Assembly: GCF_950295315.1 (NCBI RefSeq)
Contig: NC_080164.1
Span: forward strand, 6,433,582-6,497,581
Direction: 5' to 3'
DNA: 64,000 bases
From: Erinaceus europaeus
Lineage: Eukaryota; Chordata; Mammalia; Eulipotyphla; Erinaceidae
Below are positions 31,165 through 42,537 of this stretch, piece after piece. The position numbers and the translations under genes are program-made. Position 1 is the stretch's first letter. Each line of letters opens with the position of its first letter. The notes beneath the pieces were generated by a model, which was not told the origin of the DNA, ran no database searches, and worked only from the letters and a program-made list of their open reading frames with translations.

Positions 31165-31700
31165 TTATAGGGGACCAAGGTCATGGCACATCTAGCAAAG
31201 CACAAACATTACAATGTGCAAGGACCCTGGTTCAAGCCTCCTGTCTTCACCAACAAGGGTTCGAATTTTATGAGCAGTGAAACAGTGCTACATAATACAG
31301 GTCTCTCTCTCTCTCTTTCTCTCTCTCTCTATCTATCTCTATCTCTCTCATCTTCTCTTTTTCTCTCTTTTTCCTTTTTAAAATTAATTTATTCCCTTTT
31401 ATTGCCCTTGTTGTAGTTATTATTGTTGTCATCATTGTTGGATAGGACAGAGAGAAATGGAGAGAGGAGGGGAAGACAGAGAGGGGGAGAGAGAAAGATA
31501 GACACCTGCAGACCTGCTTCACCTCCTGTGAAGTGACTCCCCTGCAAGTGAGGAGCCAGGGGCTGGAACCGAGAATCTTACACTAGACCTTGTGCTTTGC
31601 GCCACCAAGGCTTAACCCGCTGTGCTACAGCCTGACTCCCTCTCTCTCTCTTTCTAAACACCCTAACCTCTCAATTTCTGTCTCTATCCAAAATAATTTA
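31165..31700 (+). mobile_element. SINE-B interrupted by a SINE-A
   Basis: Head and body at 31165-31376 (AACATTACAATGTGCAAGGA, CCTGGTTCAAGCCTCCTG, CT tract). The 3' end resumes at about 31641 (CTCTCTCTCTTTCTAAACAC ... TCTCTATCCAAAATAA). The gap holds the antisense SINE-A below. Confidence 0.75.
31377..31640 (-). mobile_element. SINE-A nested in SINE-B, antisense
   Basis: Minus-strand head GGGAGTCAGGCTGTAGCACA, CAGGTCTGCAGGTGTCTATC block and the AACAACAATAATAACTACAA-type 3' region. It is inserted in the CT tract of the SINE-B, so it is the younger of the two. Confidence 0.9.
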
Positions 31701-31796
31701 AAAGTTATACTTAAAATCTTTTCTGCTTTCATGTGAGAAATTTTAATACATTTAATAGGAAGTAGAAAAGTACAAATGTGAACATCTTAAAATATG

Positions 31797-32014
31797 GGGG
31801 CCGGGTGGTGGTGCACCTGGTTGAGCGCACATGTTACAATGCACAATGACCCAGGTTCAAGCACCTGGTTCCCACCTGCAGGGGGAAAGCTCTGTAAGTG
31901 GTGAAGCAGAGCTGCAGGTGTCTCTCTGTCCTTTTCCTCCCTTTCTAGCTCTTCCCTCTCAATGTCTGACTGTCTCTATCCAATAAATAAAATAAACAAA
32001 CAAATAAATAAAAA
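31797..32014 (+). mobile_element. SINE-B, well preserved
   Basis: GGGCCGGGTGGTGGTGCACC, TTGAGCGCACATGTTACAAT, CCCAGGTTCAAGCACCTGG, CTATCCAATAAATAAAATAA. One of the closest copies to a SINE-B consensus here. Confidence 0.95.
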
Positions 32015-32049
32015 GATAAGGGTTATAAGGTGAGTTTAAAGTAACAAAT

Positions 32050-33285
32050 AAAATCCCTATGTTTTATTAAAATCATAGAATCTGAGGAGGAAGTAGTACC
32101 CTCCTCACCTACTGCCTATTAGACTTCCCTCAATCACTCCAAAGCTCACCTTATCAGACAAAGTAAGAACTATAAAAGCTGGATAAGGGCAAGAGACTGG
32201 CACACTTTAATGATGACTCCTTAGTCACTACCAGGCCACCCCATCACCTGGGGCCCTAGTCAGGGAGTCCTGGGATTCCCACACAGACATGATGGGCCTA
32301 GACCTCTAACAGATCCCTCTCTCCACTGTCACTGGTCATCTCCATCAGGAACAACATAACAGACCCCTTTGTGGGCCCCTATAGGACCTTGCCCTCAATG
32401 TGGGTCAACAATGGTAGGGAATGTTCCATTCTATGAAGGGAGGTTGGACTACATAATCTACCTTCCACCCAAGTAAGATAGGTTGTGACATTAGTGCCAG
32501 CCTGGAATGTTCCTAGCCGTGACCATAGAATGAGACATCAGACCTACAGGGATACAGAGGTTGCATAGGCTCCTGTGCTGAATATGGGTCCAGATTAAAT
32601 TGATGGGGTTTACAGTCAACAATAATTAGACACTTTTCCCATATTTGGGAGCTACTCTCTTCCCTGATCCAGCTTTCTGGTCCTTTTCCCAACTATGACA
32701 CCATCTCCCCAGACAATAGCTTGGGTCCATCTTCATATTAGATGTCAGGCTCAGGCAAAAACTAGTAAAGTCATGAGCCCTTTGAAATATACCTAAAATA
32801 GACCTATTACCTTTGTTCAAAACAGAAACCCCAAATCTTCATCTGCAATATCCTTGCCTTTAGGTTCATGATTAGTCAACAATTTGTTGCTTTCTGTCTT
32901 AACTCTTTTTCAGCCATCAGGTTCCAGATGATACCATGATGCCAACTGGATTTCCCTGGGCAGACAACCCCAACATGTGTCTTGAAGCCCTGCCACCCCA
33001 GATCCCTGCCCCACTAGGGAAAGAGAGAGACAGGCTGGGAGTATGGATCGACCTGCCAACGCCCATGTTCATCAGGGAAGCAATTACAGAAGCCAGACCT
33101 TCCACCTTCTGCATCCCATAATGATCCTGAGCCCATGCTCCCAAAGGGATAAAGAATAGGGAAGCTATCAGGGGAGGGGATGGGATACGGAGTTCTGGTG
33201 GTGGGAGTTGTATGGAATTGTACCCCTCTTATCCTATGGTCTTGTCAATATTTCCATTTTATAAATAAAGATTATTTAAATTAAA
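32050..33285 (+). mobile_element. Long D element (about 1.2 kb)
   Basis: The most complete plus-strand long copy. Blocks in order: ACTATAAAAGCTGGATAAGG, CTAACAGATCCCTCTCTCCA, CTACAGGGATACAGAGGTTG, TTTGGGAGCTACTCTCTTCC, CATGATTAGTCAACAATTTG, AGGGAAGCAATTACAGAAGC, CCATTTTATAAATAAAG. The last 400 bp is the L1 3'UTR D sequence. The 5' 800 bp is not found in the short L1 copies. No coding capacity. Confidence 0.85.
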
Positions 33286-33524
33286 ACATCATATAATTTT
33301 AAAATAATAATCTTGGTACAAGATTAATATTATGAGAGATAAGATTTAATAGTTTCAGTAATGTGTTTGTTTTTTTTCAGTTAATTTTAAGAAGACAGTC
33401 TAAAATTTCTTTAATGAGCACATTACTAATAAGCATACGTAAATGAATGGTTATGCAAATTTTGATTAAGGATATATGAATTGGTACCAAAGCTAAGAAA
33501 AAAATGAAATAAGTACAGAAAAAT

Positions 33525-33673
33525 AGAGAGGGCTAGGCTGAGATGCACCTGGCTAAGCTCACATAGTATGAAGCACAAGGACAGCACAGGAATCCAGGTT
33601 TGAGCCCCTGCTCCCCACCTGCAAGGGGAGGATTTCACAAGTGGTAACACAGATCTGCAGGGTTTTTTTCTCC

Positions 33674-33710
<37 letters not shown>

Positions 33711-33870
33711 ATCTTCCATTAATCTCTCTAATTTCTCCTTGTCCTATCCAATAAAAAAGTGGGGAAAATGGCTACCAGGAGTAGTGGATTGATTCTTAGT
33801 GCCACCACAGAGCCCTATTGATAACCATGGAGGCAAAAATAATAATGATAATAATAGTAATAATAATAAA
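33525..33870 (+). mobile_element. SINE-B variant with extra 3' module and (TCTA)n
   Basis: Head GGGCTAGGCTGAGATGCACC, GGTTTGAGCCCCTGCTCCCC, (TATC)n at 33674-33710, CCTATCCAATAAAAAAGTGG. The module GGCTACCAGGAGTAGTGGAT ... AACCATGGAGGCAAAA and an AAT-rich tail follow. Confidence 0.85.
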
Positions 33871-34084
33871 CAGATGTGTTTAAATTTTTAAAAACAATTA
33901 ACACACACGTTGCAGTAGAACTGTTGGCATACACATTAAGAAACATGTATAAATGAAAAATCCAGTTTTCATAGAATGGAAATTTATCCTATAGAATGAG
34001 AAGTAGAAACATTATCTGATTGGTATTGAGAGAAATAGACCTTGACAGGAACTACATTAAATGTGTATATAGGTCTATATAGAC
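33871..34084. other. Unassigned DNA
   Basis: AT-rich, nothing recognised. Confidence 0.4.
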
Positions 34085-34308
34085 GTGAGGAATTCAATTC
34101 TTCCAGTCCATAAACATGGATTATCTTTGCACTTCTTTGTATCTTTCTCTATTCCCTTAAACAGTGACTCATAAATTTCACTATACAAGTCTTTCATTAC
34201 TTTTGGTAGGTTTATTTCTAGATATTTTATGATTTCTGTTGTCGTAGTTAATGAGACAGATTTCTAGATAGCTTCTTCTGACTTAGTGTTTGTGTAAAAG
34301 ACTGCCTA

Positions 34309-34402
34309 ACAACAACATCAATAACAACAATAATAACAACAATAAACAAACAACAAGGGCAACAAAAGGGAAAATAAATAAATATAAAAATTTTTTTTAA
34401 AA
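34309..34402 (+). mobile_element. SINE-A 3' tail inserted in the L1
   Basis: Only the A/C-rich 3' part is present (TAACAACAACATCAATAACA to GGGAAAATAAATAAAT). It is bounded by AAAAGACTG and AAAAGAATG, a decayed duplication. Severely 5'-truncated. Confidence 0.8.
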
Positions 34403-34417
34403 GAATGTCACTAGCTT

Positions 34418-34738
34418 TCATATATTAATTCTGTAGCCAGAAACCTTACTATATAGCCTAATAATTTCCAAGAGCTTTCGGCTGGATTCCTTAGGGTTTT
34501 CTATATATACTGTCATATCATCTTCAGACAGTGAGAGTTTGATTTCATCTCTTCCAATTTGTATCCCATTGATTCTTTGCTCCTGCCTGATTGCTATGGC
34601 AACAACTTCCAAGACTACATTGAATGGTAATGGTGATCTTAGGCATCCCTCTCTAGGACATGACCTAAGGGGAAATGCTTCCAGTTTCTCACTTCTGATT
34701 ATGATACTGACTGTAGATTTCCCACATATGAACTCCAC
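34418..34738 (-). pseudogene. L1 reverse transcriptase segment
   Basis: An open stretch of 106 codons covering the central L1 reverse transcriptase: PFNVVLEVVAIAIRQEQ, then the catalytic region LSLSEDDMTVYIENP and YSKVSGYRINI. The catalytic Asp pair is kept, but the residues before it are Ser-Glu rather than the usual aromatic-Ala. The fragment ends at the SINE insertion and cannot make an active enzyme. Confidence 0.9.
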
Positions 34739-35156
34739 TAGCTTTAGGAATTTTCTCTATATACCCATTTTCTTGTAGTGTTTTGATCATAAAGGGATTT
34801 TGGCTTTTGTCAATGGCTTTCTCTGCATCTATTGAGGTAATCCTGTGGTTTTTGGTTTTACTTCTACTGATTTGCTAGATCACATGTATTGATTTATGTA
34901 TCTTAAACCAGCCTTGAATATGGGATTAATCCCACTTGGCCATGATGCACAATCTTTTTAATATACTACTATAGCAAGCTGTGTAGAATTTTGTTTAATA
35001 TCTTAGTGTCTATAATCACCAGAGATATTGGTCTGTGTTTTTCTGTTTTTGTTGTGTCTCTGCTTTTGGTAACAGAGTGACGTCTTCATAGATTGTGGAA
35101 TGGAATATTCCTATGTCTTCACTATTTTGGAAGAGCTTTAAAAAAGTATAGATATT

Positions 35157-35386
35157 CACCCATGTCCAGCAAAGAAGCAATTAAGGAAAACCAGAGCTTT
35201 CAGCTTCTGTACCCCATAACGGCCCTGAGTCCACATTCACAGAGAGGTAAAGAATAGGAAAGCTTCCGGTGGAGGGGATAAGATATGGAACTCTGCTGGT
35301 AGGAACTGTGTGGAACTGTATCCCTCTTTATCTTACAGTCTTATTGATCACTACTAAGTCAATAAAAATATTTTCAGGTATAAAAT
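35157..35386 (+). mobile_element. L1 3' end nested in the antisense L1
   Basis: 230 bp of D sequence (CACCCATGTCCAGCAAAGAA to AGTCAATAAAAATATTTTC) inserted with the 11-bp duplication GTATAGATATT at 35146-35156 and 35387-35397. The host L1 reading resumes exactly after it. Confidence 0.92.
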
Positions 35387-35975
35387 GTATAGATATTAAC
35401 TCTTCCTTGAACATTTTGTAGAATTCATTTGTAAACCCATCTGGGTGTGAACCTTTACTGTTGGGAAGGTTCTTGATAACTGTTTCTTTGGCTATAATTG
35501 GCCTGTTTATGCTTCCTAGTTCCTCTTGGTTCAATTTGAGAAGGTTATATCCTTCTAGGAGCTTTTCCAATTTTTCCGTTTTCTCTAGCTTTGTGGCATA
35601 TGGTTGTTCATAGAAGCATCTGATAATGCATTAGATTTCTGTGGTGTCTGTTGTGATATCCCTTCTTTCATTTACAATCCAATTTATTTTAGTCTTCCTC
35701 CTCCTTTTAGTGAGTCTAGCCAATGGTTTTGCAATTTTGTTTACCCTACTGAAGAACTGACACTTCTCTTCACTGATCTTCTATGTGATTCTTTTTTTTC
35801 AGTGTGATATATTTCTGCCCTAATTTTAACTATTTCACTCCTTCAGCTTGCTTTATATTTCATATGTTGTCCTTCTTCTATGTCCTTAAGGTGTGTAATA
35901 ATGCTATTTGTGGGGTTTTTTGTTTTGTTTTGTTTTCTAATGATAATACAACTCTCATCAAGTTCCCGCTAAAAC

Positions 35976-36589
35976 TTTTTTTCTTTTTTTTTTTTTATTT
36001 AAGAAAGGAAACATTTAGTTTTCTGAGAAGAAAGAAGCAGAATCACCTGCTTTAATGTTAAACAAAATTAAATTTAAACCATTATACAACAGCATGCCTT
36101 ACAGCTTCTTTGTTACTAATAGCTTTCTCTAGTATTTTAATCCCAGCTAATTAAAGAGCTTAAAGTAATGGTGAATTCATAAGTCATTTTTTCTATGGTA
36201 TTTAATCCTATTTAACATATATTGTGGTTGCCTTACACAGGGGTTAGACAAATATTTGGGGCCACACAGATATTTCTCTGACATTCTTCCTTGAGTCCAC
36301 AGTACACCTGCAGATATGAAGACTTCACGGTGAATATTGTCCACAGGTGCTACACAGAAGGGGCTCACTGCACGGACAGTGCCCTGTCTGGGTCCTCTGG
36401 GAAGAAACTCCTTACGAGACTTTATCCAAGTCCTAACACCCATCTCATACCTAACACCATCTTACACCTTACATGTATAAACTGAGTGTCCGTAGAATGA
36501 CAGGATTAAGTCAGAACTGAAGAATAATTTGATACTGAATTACCAGATGAACAAATTATGGCAAAAAAAAATCCCAGGCATCAAGATAC
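35976..36589. other. Unassigned DNA
   Basis: A T-rich run near 35980-35999, then about 590 bp with no recognised repeat. The short frames on both strands at 36177-36485 resemble nothing known. Confidence 0.4.
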
Positions 36590-38125
36590 AAATCAGAACA
36601 AATTATTTACTAATCAGGAACCTAAAGGTAAGAATAAAGCAGATGAGATTTGAGGTTTCCATTTTGGAAAATGCTAGTAAGTCTATTTTAGGTATGTTTT
36701 AAAGGGGCCCATGATTTTATTAATTTTTGCCTGAGCCCAACAGCTAACACGCTGGTGGACCAAAGATATGGACTGGGGAGATGGTGTCAGAGTTGGAAAT
36801 AGTACTTACTAGAAAGCTGGATCAGGGAAGAAGGTAGCTCCCAAATGTGGGAAACATATATAAATACCGTTAACTGTAAACCCCACAGATTGGATCTGGT
36901 GCCCGTATTCAGCACAGGAACCTGTGTAACCTCTGCATCCCTGTAGGTCCAAGCTCGCATTCCATGGTCATAGCTGGGAGCACTGCAGGCTGCACTCATT
37001 TCAGGACCTGTCTTCCTCCGGTGGAAGAGTATGTTGACTCCGCCTCTTTGGAGAGTGGGGTAATTCTACCATTGTTGTTCCACATTGAGAACAAGATCCG
37101 ACAGAGGCCCACAAAAGGGTTGATGATGTTGTTTCTGATGGAGATGACCAGTGATGGTGGAAAGAGGCATCTGTAAGAGGGCTAGGCCCATCATATCTAT
37201 GTGGGAATCCCCAAGATTCCCTAACTAGGACCCTGGATGAAGGGGTGGCCTCATAGTGACCAAAAGGGCCATCATTATTAAAGTGTGCTGGTCTCTTGTC
37301 CTTATCCAGTTTTTGAAGTCCTTACTTCGTCTGACAAGGTTGGACTTAAAATCATGGAAGGAAGTGAAATAGGAAGTCGATGAGGAGGATATCAAGGTCT
37401 ACGTAGAAACTATTTGATTAGATATCAAGGGCTAAGTAGAAACTATTTCATTATGGTGTCTTTCTTTAGGTCTTTCTACTTGCTTGTTGCACTTATTGAA
37501 TCACTGCCCTTACTGAGTCATTTTTACTTTAAGGTGTATACTTTCCCGTAACTTATGGATACATGTGCATATGTGTTCTGATGGGCCCTCGTCTATATCT
37601 GGGTTCTGTAGCTTTGTTAGGAAGTGTGCTACCCAAAATGGAATAGAGTCTTATGAGCTAGGAAAGGTCTCACCAGAGTAACGGAGCTGAAGGGTTGACA
37701 TTGCAGGCCTTGCATCTCTGGACACAGTCCAGAGTAAAAATGTCAAGGTGGTACTTAATGCTTTTCAGCCACCAAGTTGCAGATGCTACCATGATACTAA
37801 CATGACTTCCCTGGGCAGATGACCTCACTAATGTGTCCTGGAGCCCCACCTCCCCAGAGCCCTGCCCCACTAGGGAAAGACAGAAACAGGCTGGGGGGAA
37901 TGGATCCACCTGTCAATGCCTGTGTCCAGTGGAGAAGCAATTAGAGAAGCCAGAATTCTCACTTCTGATCCCCACAAAGATCTTTGGTCCATACTCCCAG
38001 AGGGATAAAAAATCGGGAAACTTCTAGTGGAGGGGATGGGATATGGAAGTCTGGTGGTAGGAACTGTGTGGAATTGTACCCCTCTTATCCTACAATCTTG
38101 TCAGTCGTTATTAAATCAATAAAAA
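36590..38125 (+). mobile_element. Long D element with inverted 5' part (twin priming)
   Basis: 37735-38125 is plus-strand D 3' sequence (CTTTTCAGCCACCAAGTTGC to GTCGTTATTAAATCAATAAA). 36590-37734 is the upstream D sequence on the minus strand: complements of CCCATTTGGGAGCTA-type, CCATCACTGGTCATCTCC and GGATAAGGACAAGAGACCAG blocks, then about 300 bp further 5'. The order and near-continuity at the junction are those of one insertion with a 5' inversion. It extends the known 5' part of the D element. A 33-bp tandem pair lies at 37388-37453. Confidence 0.8.
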
Positions 38126-38234
38126 AATTAACACTTTTGTATTTGTGCTGTTGAAAACATTCATATTCCTTTCTGTGCCTCAATAATAATTCAAATCTCC
38201 TGAACCCATATGAAAAACTGGAAACTATCCTTTC

Positions 38235-38335
38235 ATCAAATGTCAGCATCACCCCAAGTGCAGTCACTAGGAAACTGGACACAGAGAAGCTAAGAAACTT
38301 GTCCAAGGTCAAGAGTTGTAGCTCTAGCTATTATT
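38235..38335 (+). mobile_element. MIR fragment
   Basis: GGAAACTGGACACAGAGAAG, then AAGAAACTTGTCCAAGGTCA and AGAGTTGTAGCTCTAGC, keeps the MIR core order ('GAAACTGAGGC', 'TTGCCCAAGGTCA'). Confidence 0.6.
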
Positions 38336-39192
38336 TATTTTAAATGTTAGCTAGAACTTAGCCTTTTGATTTTAAAACATATTTTTCATCTCCATAAATT
38401 TTATAACTTAGCACTTTTTAAAATATTTCTATTGTTCTGCTTTTTTGTTTGTTTTTGTTTGTTTTGATTTTGCCTTTGGAAGAACTATCTGGTCCTTGGT
38501 TAGCCTATTACTTTTGATTCACATTTTCATTTTGCTCTTTTATCTGCAACTGAAGAGAACACTTCAAATGTATCTTCAATTTACTTAACACTTAACTTCT
38601 TTTTCTTCCATTGCAGAGTCTTATTCCAATAATGCGTTTTAAATTTCTTACATTCTTTTATTTCATCCAGTTCTTTTTTATCTCTACTTCATTTCAATTT
38701 GGCCTCACTATATAATTGCAGATTACTTAGATTGAGCTTAGAGCGAAAGATTTTTCTTTAATTTTCTTTCATTAACTGGAGTATAAACTTTTTTCTAAAG
38801 TATCTCTTCATATAAGTATTTCAACCATTTCTACTTCACCGGAGGTTTGAAGGAACAGCTATCAGTAACTATCAATACCACACACAGACACAACCTCTCT
38901 CTCTCTCTCATAGTCCACATGACTTTGGCAGATCCCAGCACTCAGATATATATCTGAAGTAGATGTTGATTTTCATAGTCTCAAGTCCAAATTCTGAAAC
39001 CTAAGATAATTTAATTTATTTCTGGTTGGTGTTGTATAAAATGTTCTGTTCTTGGTATCAGGTTCCCTGAAACACCACAGAATTAGAACACACTGTAGCT
39101 CTTTGGAAATACACAGGAGATAAATGACTTCTCTTGTGTAATATTGGCAATAATGCAAAAAAAAAAATCTAAGGGAAGATAAGCATTATCTG
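38336..39192. other. Unassigned AT-rich DNA
   Basis: Very T-rich from 38400 to 38830. It may hide an old antisense L1, but no diagnostic block was found. Confidence 0.4.
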
Positions 39193-39290
39193 AAAGAGAG
39201 AGGGAGGAGGAGGAGGAAGTGGAGGAGGAAAAGGAAGAAGAACAGGAGGAGAAGGAGAAGGAGGAGGAGAAAGATGAAGAGGAAACCAAA
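39193..39290. repeat. (GGA/GAA)n purine tract
   Basis: Almost pure purine over about 95 bp with GAGGAGGAGGA and GAAGGAGAAGG units. The Ser-rich frame on the opposite strand is an artefact. Confidence 0.9.
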
Positions 39291-40518
39291 GAGAAAAGAA
39301 GCAGCTAACAGTGAAAGAAGATTTTAAAATCCCTTCTGTTTTATTTCATACAAACACATATCCCAAGAAACCAGTGACTAGGTACTAAACACATTCTCCC
39401 TCCTACACTTTCTGCGAGCTTGAGGTTAAATGAGTAGATGCTATACTTTCTCTTTTTAAAATAATGTTGATCCTATTACTGCAGCAGATGGGTACCATGT
39501 TCAAACATCAGAGAAGTCCTTAATGTGAGAGGACTTGTGCTGACAAGTTAATCATATAAACCGATGTCCTATGTCTGCTTTGGGGTCATCAGACATGCGG
39601 TGAATTCAGACTGTGACCATGAACTTTGTTGAAAGATACATACAAGGTCTACCTTCATAGCAAGTCAACATACCACTCAGGTTAAGACCTAGGAACAGAG
39701 AAAAAAGTGAAACAGGAAATTTACTCCTTCCCAACAGGTAGGAAATATCTAGTGACAGGATTTCAGTAACCACACCATGAACAGTAGATTCTATCCTAGT
39801 CAGGTTGGCACCGTCGTATTCATCATACGGAAATCCTTAGAGTGACATCTCAGAAACAAACAAACAAACAAAAAAAAAAAAAACTGTAAGAAGACACAAA
39901 AAGGCCAGCTGGCTTTGCTGTGCTCAATGAGGATGGCTGTCCACAGCAGCCAGAGTGCATCTGTTCTCTATTTTATTCAATTACTTAATTAGAGCAATGT
40001 TCTCTCTTTGATTGTCACTCTTTTAATAAAACAGAAAACCAAAGTAAAGTTGCTATCTGATACTCTCTGTTAAGTAGAGTTTCAGGACATAACAGAAAAA
40101 CCCTATCCCATATTCAGTGCCCCAAATGTGTGTCAGGGTCACTCTTCTCCCATTAGAGGCATGAAGCTTTTCTTTGAGCACAGACAAGTTTGAGGCCTGT
40201 TCAATCAATCCCTAATGTTTCCCCTTCAGCTCATCTATGACTGTGGAAGGTAGCGAAAGCTGGCAGCAAGGAACAGCATGATTAATCACACTGTTGTTCC
40301 TTTAACTCAGAGAAACTCACCTCTCATGTCTTTTAAAAGGTGTCCACTTTATGAAACAGGATACAGACAAACAAAGCACAGAATCGAGATCCTCTAGCTA
40401 TATGACAGCTACCTAGAAAAACACTGTCTATTTCTTAGGAGTCTTAACAAATTTTAGAAGTCATTCTGCATCTCCATATTTAATTGCACTCACAAGCTTC
40501 TAGCGGGAAGAAAAAAAC
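39291..40518. other. Unassigned DNA
   Basis: No recognised repeat apart from a (CAAA)n/A run at about 39857-39884. Confidence 0.4.
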
Positions 40519-40526
40519 AACAAGGT

Positions 40527-40810
40527 GGGAGTCAAGCAGCAGCGCAGCAGGTTAAGCGCACATGGTGCAAAGTGCAAGGACTGGTGTAAGGATACCGGTT
40601 TGAGCCCCCAGCACCCCACCTGCAGGGGTGTCACTTCACAGGCTGTGAAGCATGTCTGCAGGTGTCTTTCTCTGCCCCTCTTTATCCTCCCCTTCTCTCT
40701 CCATTTCTCTCTGTCCTATCCAACAGTGACGATAACAATAACAACAACAATAACAATAAAACAACAAGGACAACAAAAGGGAATAATAAATAAATATTTT
40801 TTTAAAAAAA
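40527..40810 (+). mobile_element. SINE-A, full length
   Basis: GGGAGTCAAGCAGCAGCGCA head, GTTAAGCGCACATGGTGCAA, GGTTTGAGCCCCC B box, GAAGCATGTCTGCAGGTGTC and the full CAACAACAAT 3' region. AACAAGGT flanks at 40519-40526 and at about 40809-40816. Confidence 0.93.
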
Positions 40811-41009
40811 CAAGGTCTCTCTAAATAAAGCTGTAAGAGTTTTCAAATGAAAAAAAATTAAAGTTCCATGTTCCATTTACTCCAGATGGGTTATGACTCA
40901 GGATCTTGTAGATTTATAGGCTCATAGGGTTGAAAGCAATGTCTCCACGTTCCTTTAACCCATATTGAAAGCCCTGGGATACACTAAGAATACTGACCCC
41001 TTTAAACCT

Positions 41010-41108
41010 ATTCCATACAACAAAATCCAAATCTAGGAGGAAGGGACTAAATAGTCTCTAAGCACTCCTCTGTGGTGCTGATGTGCAGCAAGGGTTAAGA
41101 ACCACTTA
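41010..41108 (+). mobile_element. hAT-type (MER5-like) relic
   Basis: GTGGTGCTGATGTGCAGCAA, then GGGTTAAGAACCACTTACC, matches the end of MER5/MER3-type elements as I recall them. Weak over the rest. Confidence 0.4.
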
Positions 41109-41654
41109 CCTTTTGCCAGATGAAGCAAGAGAGGAATCAGAAAAAAAAGCCTAGTTCCTGCAATGGAGAATGATTGCAGGGGATGCAGATGCTAATGGGT
41201 AGCCATCTCAAATCTCTTCCTATTCAAGCTGAATGCAAACTTCACAGATGAAAAAAGGCTGATGACTGGTCAATTAAAAAGAAAAAAATAGACCATTTTA
41301 GTGCTATTTAGAAATGCATGGAAAGCCAGTTAAAGTCTTTATATTTTTCGGTAAGAACTGTTGATGAGAAAGTTGTTCTCAGGGCACAAAGAGACAAAGC
41401 CTCAAGATGTCTTTGCCCTTGAAGAGATTACTGGTTGCCATTTAGTAAAAGTCAAAGCCAAATAAAAACAAATAAAATCACTAAATGTCTTCAAGGCTAT
41501 CTCAATTCTTTATACTTTCCCTGATTTGTAATATTCACTCCATATTATAATCTTGCAGAGTGAAATTGCTAATTCTATGAATTCAAGAAGCTATTTCTTT
41601 TGTTGGAAAAGGCATACTAAGTGTCACAGAAACTGGAGGATGGTGGGCTTCGGG
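41109..41654. other. Unassigned DNA
   Basis: Nothing recognised. The frame at 41553-41849 runs into the next repeat. Confidence 0.4.
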
Positions 41655-42440
41655 ATAAGCAGGGACATGGTAGGAAGCAAAGTTAAGAATGTGACCACAG
41701 AATGTGAGCTCAGACCTACAGGGATGCAGAGGTTAGATTCCTGTGCTGAATATGGGTCCCAGATAAAATCGATGGGGTTTACAGTTAACAATATTTACAT
41801 ACTTTCCCCATATTTGGGAGCTATTCTCTCCCATCATCTAGCTTTCTAGTTCTTTTTTCAACTGTGACATCATCTCCCCAGACAGTAACTAGGATCCACC
41901 TGCATAGTAGCAGAAGGCAAAATCTAGTAAAGTCATGGGCCCCTTGGAATATACTTAAAATAGACCTACTAGCTTTTTCCAAAACAGAGACCCCAAATCT
42001 TCATCTGTAATATTCTTGCCTTTAGGTTCATGATTAGGCAATAATTTATTCTGCTTTCTGTCTTTACTCTTTTTCAGCCACCAGGTTCCAAATGCTACCA
42101 TGATGCCATACAGACTTCCCAAGGCTGAAGACCCCACCATGTGTCCTGGAGCCCCACCTCCAAATCCCTACCCCACTAAGAAAAGAGAGAGACAGGCTGG
42201 GATCATGGATCGACCTGTCAATGCCCATGTTCAGCGGGGAAGCAATTAAAGAAGCCAGACCTTCCACCTTCTGCAACCCACAATGACCTTGGGTCTATGC
42301 TTCCAGAGGGGTGAAGATTAAGAAAGCTATCAGAGGAGGGGATGGGATACTGAGTTCTGGTGATGGGAACTGTGTGGAACTGTACCCCTCTTATCCTATG
42401 GTCTTGTCAGTGTTCCCATTTTATAAATAAAAACTTAAAA
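41655..42440 (+). mobile_element. Long D element, 5'-truncated
   Basis: From about AGAATGTGACCACAGAATGT through CTACAGGGATGCAGAGGTTA, TTTGGGAGCTATTCTCTCCC and GGGGAAGCAATTAAAGAAGC to TTTATAAATAAAAAC plus poly(A). Confidence 0.85.
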
Positions 42441-42496
42441 AAAAGAATGCAGATGCCCACTAATCCCCCAAGGAAAAGTTTTTAAAAAGATAAAAA

Positions 42497-42537
42497 GTGA
42501 GCTGGGTAGTGGCACACCTGGTTGAGCACACATGTTT
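42497..42537 (+). mobile_element. SINE-B head only
   Basis: GAGCTGGGTAGTGGCACACC, then TGGTTGAGCACACATGTT, is a SINE-B head cut off after about 40 bp by a T run and unrelated sequence. Confidence 0.7.

Larger units (their letters stand above)
34085..35975 (-). mobile_element. L1 ORF2 fragment, antisense, with two nested insertions
   Basis: On the minus strand the L1 reverse transcriptase region reads from about 35975 down to 34085. Conserved ORF2 stretches are NRPIIAKETVIKNLPNSKGS (about 35450-35520) and the RT block at 34418-34738. It is interrupted at 34309-34402 by a SINE-A tail and at 35157-35386 by an L1 3' end. Frameshifts and stops throughout make it a dead copy. Confidence 0.9.

Noticed and set aside
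39083..39289. Ser/Phe-rich frame on the minus strand
   Set aside because: Produced by the GGA/GAA purine tract read on the complementary strand.
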